From Micromonospora halotolerans (GTDB lineage Bacteria; Actinomycetota; Actinomycetes; Mycobacteriales; Micromonosporaceae), in the NCBI RefSeq assembly GCF_032108445.1, contig NZ_CP134876.1:3286001-3350000 (forward strand): DNA of 64,000 nt. Reading direction: 5' to 3'. The position numbers and the translations under genes are program-made. Below the pieces are notes generated by a model. That model had not been told where the DNA came from. It saw only the letters and a list, made by a program, of their open reading frames with translations, and did no database searches. Positions 9,982 to 19,692 of the stretch are shown piece after piece (within the stretch, counting starts at the first letter, position 1; the number at the start of each line of letters is the position of its first letter).

Positions 9982-10728
9982 TCAGACCGCGATACGGCCA
10001 CCGTCGACCGGCAGGACCGCGCCGTGCACGAAGCTCGCCCGGTCGCTGGCCAGGAAGGTGACCGCCTCGGCGATCTCCTCGGCCGAGCCGGGACGCCCGG
10101 CGGGGGACACGGCCGCCAGCTGGTCGAGGTCCTCGCCCATGCCGGCGGTGCCCTCGGTGCGGGTCGGGCCGGGGCTGACCGCGTTCACCCGTACCCCCTG
10201 CGGTCCGTACTCCGCCGCCCAGGACTTGGTGAGCAGCACGAGGGCGGCCTTGCTCGCCCCGTACAGGCTCATCCCCGCCATGCCGAACTCGGCGACCATG
10301 GTCGTCAGGTTGATGACGGCCCCGTGGCCCCGCTTCGCCATCTCCGGCGCCAGTTCGGCAACCAGGAAGTACGGCACCTTCACGTTCAGCGCGAACACCG
10401 CGTCGAAGGTCTGCTCGGTCGTCTGCTCGGTGGGCCCGAACGGGTAGATGCCCGCGTTGTTGACGAGAATGTCGACCGGACCGGCCAGCTCCCGGGCCCG
10501 GGCGGCGAGTTCCCGGGCCGACGCCTCGTCCCGCAGGTCGACGGCCACGAAGTCCGCCCGGCCGCCGCTCGCCCGGATGTCCCGGACCACCTGGTCGCCG
10601 CGCTCGGCGTCCCGACCGGAGATCACCACGTGCGCGCCGAGCCCGGCCAGCGCCCGGGCTGCCGCCCGGCCGATACCGCTGTTGCCGCCGGTCACCAGCG
10701 CCGACCTGCCCTGCAGTTCCCTGCTCAT
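9982..10728 (-). CDS. Short-chain dehydrogenase/reductase
   Basis: A classical 248-aa SDR using NAD(P)H. It shows the cofactor motif TGGNSGIG (residues 13-20), NNAG (90-93) and the catalytic YGASK (Tyr156, Lys160). The residue at the catalytic serine position, 13 before Tyr156, is Thr143 in the stretch INLTT; threonine can replace serine in some SDRs. The C-terminus GAVLPVDGG is also typical. The start ATG at 10728 follows GGAGTGGGTG. A LysR gene lies immediately upstream on the same strand with a CTTATGG palindrome in the gap, so it is the likely regulated target. The substrate is unknown. Confidence 0.92.
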   Translation of the reverse strand: MSRELQGRSALVTGGNSGIGRAAARALAGLGAHVVISGRDAERGDQVVRDIRASGGRADFVAVDLRDEASARELAARARELAGPVDILVNNAGIYPFGPTEQTTEQTFDAVFALNVKVPYFLVAELAPEMAKRGHGAVINLTTMVAEFGMAGMSLYGASKAALVLLTKSWAAEYGPQGVRVNAVSPGPTRTEGTAGMGEDLDQLAAVSPAGRPGSAEEIAEAVTFLASDRASFVHGAVLPVDGGRIAV

Positions 10729-10837
10729 GCTTCACCCACTCCTGTTCCGCAACTCCGCGGCTCTGGTCGGGCCTGTCCCGACCAGTGGGTGCAAGTCGGT
10801 GGGCGGCCGGGATTTTCCCCACTTGCTGATCGAGGAA

Positions 10838-10854
10838 CTTATGGCCGCCATAAG
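10838..10854. promoter_or_regulatory. Candidate LysR-type binding box upstream of SDR gene
   Basis: A perfect inverted repeat CTTATGG-CCG-CCATAAG containing the T-N11-A pattern of LysR-family boxes. It lies 110 bp upstream of the SDR start and just past the lysR stop. It could instead end the lysR transcript, but its AT-containing arms look more like an operator. Confidence 0.5.
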
Positions 10855-10864
10855 CCGCCGCGGG

Positions 10865-11764
10865 CTACTCCGGCCCGCGCAGCTCCAGGGCGGCGACCAA
10901 CCGGCCGAGGTCGCGGCGGTGGGAACTGGCCGGCCACACCGCCCAGGTGCGCCGGACCAGCGGATGCCCGACCAGCGGCGCCCAGGTGACCGAGTCCGGA
11001 AGCGGCTGTGGCCAGCGGGGCGGCGCGAGCGCGAAGGCCGTGCCCGCGGCCACGGCGGCGAGCTTGACCTCGGCGATCAGCTCCTGCCCCTCGGGTGCGG
11101 CGGGCCCGAGATCCAGGCCGTGGCTGCGCAGGATCGCGGTGAGCTCGTCGTACCAGGCGGGGCTCCCGGAGCGGGGGAAGCCGACCCAGTCCAGTCCGGC
11201 GAGCGCGTCCAGCCGGATCCCGTCCGGCCCGGCGATCGCGGCGGCCTGAGCGGTGGCCAGCAGGACGCCCAGCCGTTCCTCGACGACCGGCACGGCGTCC
11301 AGGTCGGGGCCGATCGGATGTTCCCGCACCAGCCCCACGTCGAGCTCGTCGGCGCGCAACGCGGCGAACTGTGCCGCGGTGGACAGGTGGCGGACCTGGA
11401 CCCGGGTGTCGGGACACGCCACGGCCAGCTCGGCGAGCGGTCGGGTCAGCAGGTCGGCGGGGAGCTCCAGCGGGACGCCGAGCCGGAGCGCGCCGCCGCC
11501 GGTCGCGCCGTGCCGGTTGACCGCGGCCACGGCCTGGTCGTACCGCGCGAGCACCGCCCGAGCCTCGGTCAGCAACGTCATGCCCGCCTCGGTGGCCCGC
11601 ACGCCGGTGCTGCCGCGGACCAGCAGCGGCACGCCGAGCTGGCGCTCCAGCCCGTTCATGGTCTGGGTCAGCGCCGGCTGGCTCAGGTGCAGCCGGCGAG
11701 CGGCGGCGGAGAGGCTGCCCTCCTCGACGACCACCACGAACGCCCGCATCTCCCGCAGTTCCAC
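10865..11764 (-). CDS. LysR-family transcriptional regulator
   Basis: A 299-aa regulator. The N-terminal winged helix-turn-helix reads ELREMRAFVVVVEEGSLSAAARRLHLSQPALTQTMNGLERQLGVPLLVR (residues 2-50), and the effector-binding domain of two Rossmann-like lobes follows (GGGALRLGVPLELPADLL onward). The GTG at 11764 is the start because the family begins (M)ELREMRAFV; upstream translation is non-homologous. It precedes the SDR gene in the same direction, so it probably activates that gene through the palindrome at 10838. The inducer is unknown. Confidence 0.92.
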   Translation of the reverse strand: MELREMRAFVVVVEEGSLSAAARRLHLSQPALTQTMNGLERQLGVPLLVRGSTGVRATEAGMTLLTEARAVLARYDQAVAAVNRHGATGGGALRLGVPLELPADLLTRPLAELAVACPDTRVQVRHLSTAAQFAALRADELDVGLVREHPIGPDLDAVPVVEERLGVLLATAQAAAIAGPDGIRLDALAGLDWVGFPRSGSPAWYDELTAILRSHGLDLGPAAPEGQELIAEVKLAAVAAGTAFALAPPRWPQPLPDSVTWAPLVGHPLVRRTWAVWPASSHRRDLGRLVAALELRGPE

Positions 11765-11846
11765 CGGCCCATCCCACCACGCGCACCGGTGCCCTCGGCC
11801 GAGGAAGCCGGTCGTCGCGCGGTCTCGGCGGACCGGGTAACGAACG

Positions 11847-11878
11847 CCGACGCCGCGCCCGGGCGGGCGCGGCGTCGG
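11847..11878 (-). terminator. Terminator of the whiB3-like gene
   Basis: A perfect 14-bp GC stem (11847-11860 with 11865-11878, loop GGGC), 19 bp downstream of the whiB stop. Confidence 0.75.
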
Positions 11879-11897
11879 ATGGTCTCTGCGGATCCGG

Positions 11898-12281
11898 TCA
11901 GGCGATCTTGCGCTGGTCCGGGACGGCGGACTTGTGCGGCCGGCCGAGGCGGGCCTCCAGGCGGGCGACGTCCACCCGGGATTGCCGGCGGTCGGCCAGG
12001 TCCTCCCAGCCGAGGGCCAGCAGCCGCAGCCGCTCCGACTCGCTGAAGCCGCCCCACACCCCGTAGGGCTCGCGGACCGAGAGGGCGTGCGCGGCGCACT
12101 CGGCTCGCACCGGGCAGGCGCGGCAGACGGCCTTGGCGCCGGACTCGCGGCGCAGCCGCGAGGAGCCCCGCTCGCCGTCCGGGTGGAAGAACTGCGCACT
12201 GTCCCGCCCGCGGCAGGCACCGAGCCGCTGCCAGTCCCAGAGGTCGACAATGGGTCCGGGCAGCCTGCGTACGTTCGACAT
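11898..12281 (-). CDS. whiB3: WhiB-family iron-sulfur regulator (WhiB3/WblD type)
   Basis: A 127-aa transcription factor expected to carry a [4Fe-4S] cluster on four cysteines: Cys23, Cys53, Cys56 and Cys62. It then has the turn motif EPYGVWGG, which contacts the sigma factor. The N-terminal LPGP-x3-DLWDWQ, CRGxDS and FFHPDGERG segments are those of M. tuberculosis WhiB3 and Streptomyces WblD, distinguishing it from WhiB1, 2, 4 and 7. The ATG at 12281 is preferred: AGGAGG ends 7 nt upstream, while GTG 12287 is too close. It is divergent from a BldM-like gene, an arrangement also found in Streptomyces. In mycobacteria WhiB3 links redox state to lipid metabolism; here the role is inferred. Confidence 0.93.
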   Translation of the reverse strand: MSNVRRLPGPIVDLWDWQRLGACRGRDSAQFFHPDGERGSSRLRRESGAKAVCRACPVRAECAAHALSVREPYGVWGGFSESERLRLLALGWEDLADRRQSRVDVARLEARLGRPHKSAVPDQRKIA

Positions 12282-12401
12282 CAGCACCCCTCCTCCCGCG
12301 CGGCACCGCGGAGAATCATCGTGGCCAGCTCCTACCGGTGCGGTGGTCCGCGCGGGACACCGTTTCCGGAGTGACCCCTCGGTACCCGGGCTTTCCCGCC
12401 C

Positions 12402-12415
12402 TCACACATCTGTGA
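12402..12415. promoter_or_regulatory. Palindrome in the whiB3-bldM divergent promoter region
   Basis: TCACACATCTGTGA has 5-bp arms (TCACA / TGTGA). It lies about equally far from the two divergent starts, in a 256-bp spacer. Streptomyces BldM homodimers bind a TCAC...GTGA palindrome, but with a longer spacer, so autoregulation is only a suggestion. Confidence 0.3.
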
Positions 12416-12537
12416 TCGAAAACCTCGGACACTCGGCGGCATATGCCCCATCTGCCGGAAAAGTTCGGATGATTGCCCGGAACCTCCTCCCGAGCACACG
12501 CCGTCGTGGTCTGCTCTGAGGCGGAGAGGAGACCACT

Positions 12538-13353
12538 GTGCGTAGCGTTCTCGTGTGCGTTCGGACACCACTCGCAGCCCAGCACCTGACCTCCGCGGCG
12601 GCGCGGCTCGGGCTGTCGGGCGTGCTCCGCACGGCCGTCTCCGATCCCGAGGTGATGCTGCGGCTCGCCGAGCGTCAGGTCGACGTGGTGCTGGCCGACA
12701 CCGCCCTCACCCGGCCGGACAGCGCCGGCTTCGTCCGTCGGGTGCTCGCCCGCGCCCCGCAGGCCGCCGTGCTGCTGCTCGGCGCCGAGGAGTCGGAGGC
12801 CGCGGCGGCCACCATCAGCGCCGGAGCGCGGGGCCTCATCCAGAACGCCGACCACGACCTGACCAGCGCGGTAGCCAAGGCACTGCTGCTGCTCTCCGCC
12901 CCCGGGCGCACGAACCGGCACCGGGTCAGCGACCCGGCCCGGGACGCCGCGGCGGTCGGGGGGCCGGCCCGGTCGGCCGCGCCGGGGCGTACCCCCGCCG
13001 GGGCCGCGTGGCCGGCGGGGTCGGCGGAGGGTCCCGGTGGGGGGCCCACGGTGGTCCCGGTGCAGCGTGGCGAGGACCCGGCCGACCCGGCGGCGGCCGA
13101 GGCGGAGGCCGCGCCGGCGGGTGGCCCGCAGCGGCCGGCGCGTACCCCGCGCAGCGCGATCGGCCTCACGGAGCGTGAGCTTCAGGTGCTGCTCGGCATG
13201 GCCGAGGGGAAGAGCAACGCGGAGATCGGGCGGGAGCTGTTCGTCTCGGAGGACACCGTCAAGACGCACGCCCGCCGGCTGTTCCGCAAGCTCGGCGCGC
13301 GCGACCGGGCGCACGCCGTGGCCGCCGGCTTCCGCGCCGGCCTGGTCGCCTGA
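12538..13353 (+). CDS. bldM: BldM-like orphan response regulator with degenerate receiver
   Basis: A 271-aa LuxR/NarL-type DNA-binding protein. The C-terminal helix-turn-helix (about 207-268: LTERELQVLLGMAEGKSNAEIGRELF...VKTHARRLFRKLGARDRAHAVA) is nearly that of Streptomyces BldM, as I recall it. The N-terminal receiver is worn. The acidic pair after the first strand is Val-Arg in VLVCVRTPLA, and the conserved lysine region reads GLIQNA, although LAD keeps an aspartate at the phosphoacceptor place. A Pro/Ala/Gly linker of some 70 residues makes it longer than BldM. Phosphorylation-independent control of development is likely. Position beside whiB3 and near guaB matches Streptomyces gene order. 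GTG start after GAGAGGAG. Confidence 0.8.
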   Translation: MRSVLVCVRTPLAAQHLTSAAARLGLSGVLRTAVSDPEVMLRLAERQVDVVLADTALTRPDSAGFVRRVLARAPQAAVLLLGAEESEAAAATISAGARGLIQNADHDLTSAVAKALLLLSAPGRTNRHRVSDPARDAAAVGGPARSAAPGRTPAGAAWPAGSAEGPGGGPTVVPVQRGEDPADPAAAEAEAAPAGGPQRPARTPRSAIGLTERELQVLLGMAEGKSNAEIGRELFVSEDTVKTHARRLFRKLGARDRAHAVAAGFRAGLVA

Positions 13354-13362
13354 GCCGGCCCC

Positions 13363-15527
<2,165 letters not shown>

Positions 15528-15556
15528 CCCACCACCCCCAACCACCTGGAGTCCCC

Positions 15557-16675
15557 ATGCGTGACGTGGTCGAGATCGGGCTGGGCAAGACCGCGCAGCG
15601 CGGCTACCACCTTGACGAGATCGCCATCGTGCCGAGCCGCCGCACCCGGGACGTCGACGACGTCTCCACGGCGTGGCAGCTCGACGCCTACCAGTTCGGC
15701 ATCCCCTGCGTCGGGCACCCCTCCGACGCGACCATGAGTCCGGCCTCGGCGGTGCGGCTCGGCCAGCTCGGCGGCCTCGGCGTGCTCAACGTCGAGGGCC
15801 TCTGGACCCGCTACGAGAACCCGGCCAAGGTGCTGGAGGAGCTGGCCGGCCTGGACGAGGACGCCCGGGCCACCAAGCGGCTCCAGGAGGTCTACGCGGA
15901 GCCGATCCGCCCCGACCTGATCGCCGAGCGGGTCCGCGAGCTGCGCGACGGCGGCGGCACGGTGGCCGTCCGGGTCTCCCCGCAGCACACCCTGGCGCTC
16001 GCCCCGGTGATCCTCGACGCCGGCGTGGACATCCTGGTCATCCAGGGCACCATCGTCTCCGCCGAGCACGTCTCCACCACCGACGAGCCGCTGAACCTCA
16101 AGGAGTTCATCGCCGACCTCGACCTGCCGGTCATCGTGGGCGGCTGCACCGACTACAAGACGGCGCTGCACCTGATGCGCACCGGCGCGGCCGGCGTCAT
16201 CGTCGGCATCGGCGGCGACGACTGGTCCACCACCGAGTCGGTGCTCGGCATCCGGGTGCCGATGGCCACCGCGATCGCCGACGCCGCCGCGGCCCGCCGC
16301 GACTACCTCGACGAGACCGGCGGCCGGTACGTGCACCTCATCGCCGACGGCGACATGCAGACCTCCGGCGACATCGCCAAGGCGCTCGGCTGCGGCGCGG
16401 ACGCCGTGATGCTCGGCGAGCCGCTGTCGCTCTGCGAGGAGGCCCCGGCCGGCGGCGCCTGGTGGCACTCGGCCGCCAGCCACCCGTCCCTGCCGCGCGG
16501 CGCGTTCGAGGTGGCCGGCGAGCCGCTCGGCTCGATGGAGAAGCTGCTGTTCGGCCCGGCCGACGAGCCGGACGGCCAGCTCAACCTCTTCGGCGGGCTG
16601 CGCCGCGCGATGGCCAAGTGCGGCTACCGCGACCTCAAGGAGTTCCAGAAGGTCGGCCTGGTCCTCGACCGCTGA
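15557..16675 (+). CDS. guaB3: GuaB3-family IMP dehydrogenase-like protein
   Basis: A 372-aa IMPDH-like barrel without CBS domains. It begins MRDVVEIGLGKTAQRGYHLDEIAIVPSRRTRD, as in actinobacterial GuaB3. The loop matching the IMPDH catalytic segment reads GVIVGIGGDDWSTTESVLG, so the catalytic cysteine is replaced by serine; the phosphate-binding [20 protein letters not shown] is kept. M. tuberculosis GuaB3 also lacks the cysteine. True IMPDH activity is therefore doubtful; a related guanine-nucleotide reaction or a regulatory role is possible. It is cotranscribed with guaB, with GGAG before the ATG. Confidence 0.93.
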   Translation: MRDVVEIGLGKTAQRGYHLDEIAIVPSRRTRDVDDVSTAWQLDAYQFGIPCVGHPSDATMSPASAVRLGQLGGLGVLNVEGLWTRYENPAKVLEELAGLDEDARATKRLQEVYAEPIRPDLIAERVRELRDGGGTVAVRVSPQHTLALAPVILDAGVDILVIQGTIVSAEHVSTTDEPLNLKEFIADLDLPVIVGGCTDYKTALHLMRTGAAGVIVGIGGDDWSTTESVLGIRVPMATAIADAAAARRDYLDETGGRYVHLIADGDMQTSGDIAKALGCGADAVMLGEPLSLCEEAPAGGAWWHSAASHPSLPRGAFEVAGEPLGSMEKLLFGPADEPDGQLNLFGGLRRAMAKCGYRDLKEFQKVGLVLDR

Positions 16676-16690
16676 CCCGGGTGGGCGACC

Positions 16691-16729
16691 GACGGCGCGG
16701 GTGCGGATTCCGGTCCCACCCGCGCCGTC
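16691..16729 (+). terminator. Terminator of guaB-guaB3
   Basis: A 13-bp perfect GC stem (16691-16703 with 16717-16729, 13-nt loop), 15 bp after the guaB3 stop. Confidence 0.7.
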
Positions 16730-16736
16730 GCGCATC

Positions 16737-16742
16737 TAGGCT
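16737..16742 (+). promoter_or_regulatory. -10 hexamer of first M1 peptidase gene (leaderless start)
   Basis: TAGGCT ends 6 nt before the ATG at 16749, and no Shine-Dalgarno sequence is seen. Confidence 0.45.
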
Positions 16743-16748
16743 CGGCGG

Positions 16749-18143
16749 ATGACGCGCGGCCGGCGGTGGGGCGCGGCGGTGCTCGCCGCCGCCCTGCTGG
16801 CCGGCGGCTGCACGGGGGACGACGACGGGCGGTTCTGTCCGGGCGCGGCGGACGCGGGCGACCCGTACGTGCCGGGCTCCGGCAACGGCGGGTACGACGT
16901 CGGGCACTACGCGCTGAAGGTCCGCTACGACCCGGCCGACGACCGGCTCGCCGGCGAGGCCGTCCTGACCGCCACCGCCACCATGGCGCTGTCCCGGTTC
17001 CAGCTCGACCTGGCCGGCCTCACCGTCGACCGGGTACGCGTCGACGGCGCCCCGGCGAAGCACCGGCGCGACGGGGCCGAGCTGGTCGTCACCCCGCCGC
17101 ACGGCCTGCCGGCCGGGCAGCGGTTCACCGTCGAGGTGACGTACGGCGGGGTGCCGGAGCCGCTGCCCAGCACGGAGCTGGGCGACGGCGGCTTCCAGGC
17201 CACCGGGGACGGGGCGATCGCGCTGGGCCAGCCGGAGTCGGCGAGCACCTGGTACCCGGTCAACGACCACCCCTCCGACAAGGCCACCTACGAGATCGAG
17301 GTGACCGTCCCGGCCGGGCTCGCCGCGCTGAGCAACGGGGTGCCGAAGGGGACGGCGAGCAGCGGCGGCTGGACCACCTGGCGCTGGTCCGAGGGCGCGC
17401 CGATGGCCAGTTACCTGTCCACCCTGGTGATCGGCGACTACCGGGTCCGGACCGGCACGCACGCCGGGAAGCCGATCGTCACCGCCGTCGCCGGCAAGCT
17501 GCCCGCCGACGGGCCGGCCGCCGCCTCGGTGGCCCGCACCGGCGAGATCGCCGACTTCCTGGCCGGCCGCTTCGGGCCGTACCCGTTCGACGCGTACGGC
17601 GGGATCGTGGTGGCCGACGACCGGATCCGGTACGCGCTGGAGACCCAGTCCCGGCCGGTCTACGGGCCCGGCTTCTTCCGGGGCGCCGGCCCGAACACCG
17701 AGGTCGTCGCGCACGAGCTGGCCCACCAGTGGTTCGGCGACAGCGTCTCGGTGGCCCGGTGGAGCGACCTCTGGCTCAACGAGGGCTTCGCCACGTACGC
17801 GGAATGGCTGTGGGCGGAGCACGACGGCGGGCGCACCGTCGAGCGGGCCTTCGCCGACCGCTACGCGGTCACCGACTGGAGCAGGCCCTCGGTGGACCCG
17901 GGCCGCGCCGCCATGTTCGGCGACGGGGTCTACCAGCGCGGCGCGCTGGCCGTGCACGCGCTGCGCCGCGCGGTCGGCGACGCCACGTTCTTCCGCGTCC
18001 TGCGCGGCTGGCTGGCCGAACGCCGCAACGGCACGGCCACCACCGCCGACTTCATCGGGTACGCCGAGCGGACCGCCGGGAAGCCCCTGCGGCCCCTCTT
18101 CGACGCCTGGCTGATCGGTGCGAGCCCGCCGGCCCTGCCGTGA
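16749..18143 (+). CDS. M1-family zinc aminopeptidase, lipoprotein (copy 1)
   Basis: An exported gluzincin peptidase (464 aa). A lipoprotein signal ends at Cys21 (LLAGGC). The zinc motif is HELAHQW (His322, Glu323, His326) with the third ligand Glu345 in LNEGF. The substrate-binding strand reads RYALETQ in place of the usual G-x-MEN. The C-terminal helical domain is short, making the enzyme about half the size of aminopeptidase N, as in other actinobacterial secreted M1 proteins. It probably digests peptides at the cell surface. A near paralogue lies 90 bp downstream in tandem. A TAGGCT hexamer 6 nt before the ATG suggests a leaderless message. Confidence 0.92.
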   Translation: MTRGRRWGAAVLAAALLAGGCTGDDDGRFCPGAADAGDPYVPGSGNGGYDVGHYALKVRYDPADDRLAGEAVLTATATMALSRFQLDLAGLTVDRVRVDGAPAKHRRDGAELVVTPPHGLPAGQRFTVEVTYGGVPEPLPSTELGDGGFQATGDGAIALGQPESASTWYPVNDHPSDKATYEIEVTVPAGLAALSNGVPKGTASSGGWTTWRWSEGAPMASYLSTLVIGDYRVRTGTHAGKPIVTAVAGKLPADGPAAASVARTGEIADFLAGRFGPYPFDAYGGIVVADDRIRYALETQSRPVYGPGFFRGAGPNTEVVAHELAHQWFGDSVSVARWSDLWLNEGFATYAEWLWAEHDGGRTVERAFADRYAVTDWSRPSVDPGRAAMFGDGVYQRGALAVHALRRAVGDATFFRVLRGWLAERRNGTATTADFIGYAERTAGKPLRPLFDAWLIGASPPALP

Positions 18144-18165
18144 CGCGGACGTGATCGATCCTGGG

Positions 18166-18171
18166 TAGGCT
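18166..18171 (+). promoter_or_regulatory. -10 hexamer for second M1 peptidase gene
   Basis: TAGGCT in the 90-bp gap between the M1 genes. The transcript would start near 18178 and carry a 56-nt leader with a 7-bp hairpin (18184-18203) and a GGGAGG ribosome site. Confidence 0.35.
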
Positions 18172-18233
18172 GCCGCGGGCGGAGCGGCCCCGGGCAGGGC
18201 CGCGACGGTTCTGCTCCGGGAGGGATCGAGGCG

Positions 18234-19691
18234 ATGGCGCGGCGCGGCGGACGACGACGGCTCGGGCTGCTGCTCTGTGGAGGGTTGCTGCTCGCCGGCT
18301 GCGGTGCGACCGAACCGGACCGGGCGGTGCCGGACCCCACCTCGCCCAGCCCGACGGCCGAGCGCAGCTTCGCGCCCGGCGCGCCGGGCGCCGGCGACCC
18401 CTACTTCCCGAGCTACGGCAACGGCGGCTACGACGTGGCCCACTACACCGTGCGGGTGCGCTACGACCCGGCGACCGACAAGCTCACCGGCACCACCACG
18501 CTGCGGGCCACGGCGACCGCCGACCTGTCGGCGTTCAACCTGGACCTGGCCGGGCTGACGGTGCGGTCGGTCACCGTGGACGGGGCGAAGGCCGGCCACA
18601 GCCGCACCGCCGACGAGCTGGTCGTCACCCCGGCCACCGGCCTCACCTCGGGCAACGGCTTCGTCGCCGAGGTCCGGTACGACGGCCAGCCGGCCGCGCT
18701 GGACAACGACGTGCTCGGCGAGGGCGGCTGGCTGCACACCGCCGACGGGGCGATCGCGCTCGGCCAGCCGGAGTCGGCGAGCACCTGGTACCCGGTCAAC
18801 GACCACCCGTCCGACAAGGCCACCTACGACTTCGAGATCACCGTGCCGAAGGGGCTCACCGCGGTCAGCAACGGGGTCCCGAAGGGGCGGAGCACCACGG
18901 GCGACTGGACCACCTGGCGCTGGTCCGAGGGCGCCCCGATGGCCAGCTACCTGACCACGGTGGCGATCGGGAAGTTCCGGATCACCACCGGCGAGCACAA
19001 GGGACGGCCGGTGTACAGCGCGGTCACCAGGCAGGTGGCCGAGGGCGCGCCCGACCGGTCGATCGCGCGGACCGTCGAGGTGGCCGACTACCTGGAGAGC
19101 ACCTTCGGGCCGTACCCGTTCGACGCGTACGGCGGGGTGGTGGTCGCCGACGACCGGATCCGGTACGCGCTGGAGACGCAGGGCCGGCCGGTCTACTCGG
19201 CCGGGTTCTTCCGGCAGGGCGACAACACCGGCGTGGTCGCGCACGAGCTGGCCCACCAGTGGTACGGCGACAGCGTCTCCGTCCAGCGCTGGCAGGACAT
19301 CTGGCTCAACGAGGGCATGGCCACGTACGCCGAGTGGCTGTGGGCGGAGCACGCCGGGGAGTCCACCGTCCAGCACACCTTCGAACAGAAGTACGCGACC
19401 GCGTCGAGCCAGGTCTGGCGTACGCCGCCGGGCCGGCCGGGGGTGGCGAACCTGTTCGGCCGGTCGGTCTACGAGCGGGGCGGGATGGCCATGCACGCGC
19501 TGCGGGTGGCGATCGGCGACAGCGCCTTCTTCACCGTCCTGCGCACCTGGGCGGCGGAGAAGAAGCACGGCAACGCCACCACCGACGAGTTCGTGGCGCT
19601 CGCCGAGCGGGTCTCCGGCAAGAAGCTCGGCAAGCTCTTCGACGCCTGGCTCTACGGCACCGAGCGCCCGCCGGCCCCGAAGCCGCTCTGA
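18234..19691 (+). CDS. M1-family zinc aminopeptidase, lipoprotein (copy 2)
   Basis: A 485-aa paralogue of the gene just upstream. Its lipoprotein signal ends at Cys23 (LLLAGC). The zinc site is HELAHQW (His337, Glu338, His341) with Glu360 in LNEGM, and the same RYALETQ strand is present. Long stretches are identical to copy 1, for example ALGQPESASTWYPVNDHP and WTTWRWSEGAPMASYL, so the pair arose by tandem duplication. GGGAGG precedes the ATG, and its own TAGGCT promoter is likely, so the two copies may be expressed separately. Its stop lies 1 bp from that of the convergent LCP gene. Confidence 0.93.
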   Translation: MARRGGRRRLGLLLCGGLLLAGCGATEPDRAVPDPTSPSPTAERSFAPGAPGAGDPYFPSYGNGGYDVAHYTVRVRYDPATDKLTGTTTLRATATADLSAFNLDLAGLTVRSVTVDGAKAGHSRTADELVVTPATGLTSGNGFVAEVRYDGQPAALDNDVLGEGGWLHTADGAIALGQPESASTWYPVNDHPSDKATYDFEITVPKGLTAVSNGVPKGRSTTGDWTTWRWSEGAPMASYLTTVAIGKFRITTGEHKGRPVYSAVTRQVAEGAPDRSIARTVEVADYLESTFGPYPFDAYGGVVVADDRIRYALETQGRPVYSAGFFRQGDNTGVVAHELAHQWYGDSVSVQRWQDIWLNEGMATYAEWLWAEHAGESTVQHTFEQKYATASSQVWRTPPGRPGVANLFGRSVYERGGMAMHALRVAIGDSAFFTVLRTWAAEKKHGNATTDEFVALAERVSGKKLGKLFDAWLYGTERPPAPKPL

Positions 19692-19692
19692 G

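Noticed and set aside
12402..12415. CRP/cAMP-receptor site
   Set aside because: CRP consensus is TGTGA-N6-TCACA; here the arms are in the opposite order (TCACA...TGTGA).
16635..19568. Open frame of about 980 codons opposite the two M1 peptidases
   Set aside because: Internal repetition simply mirrors the duplicated sense genes; biased shadow composition.
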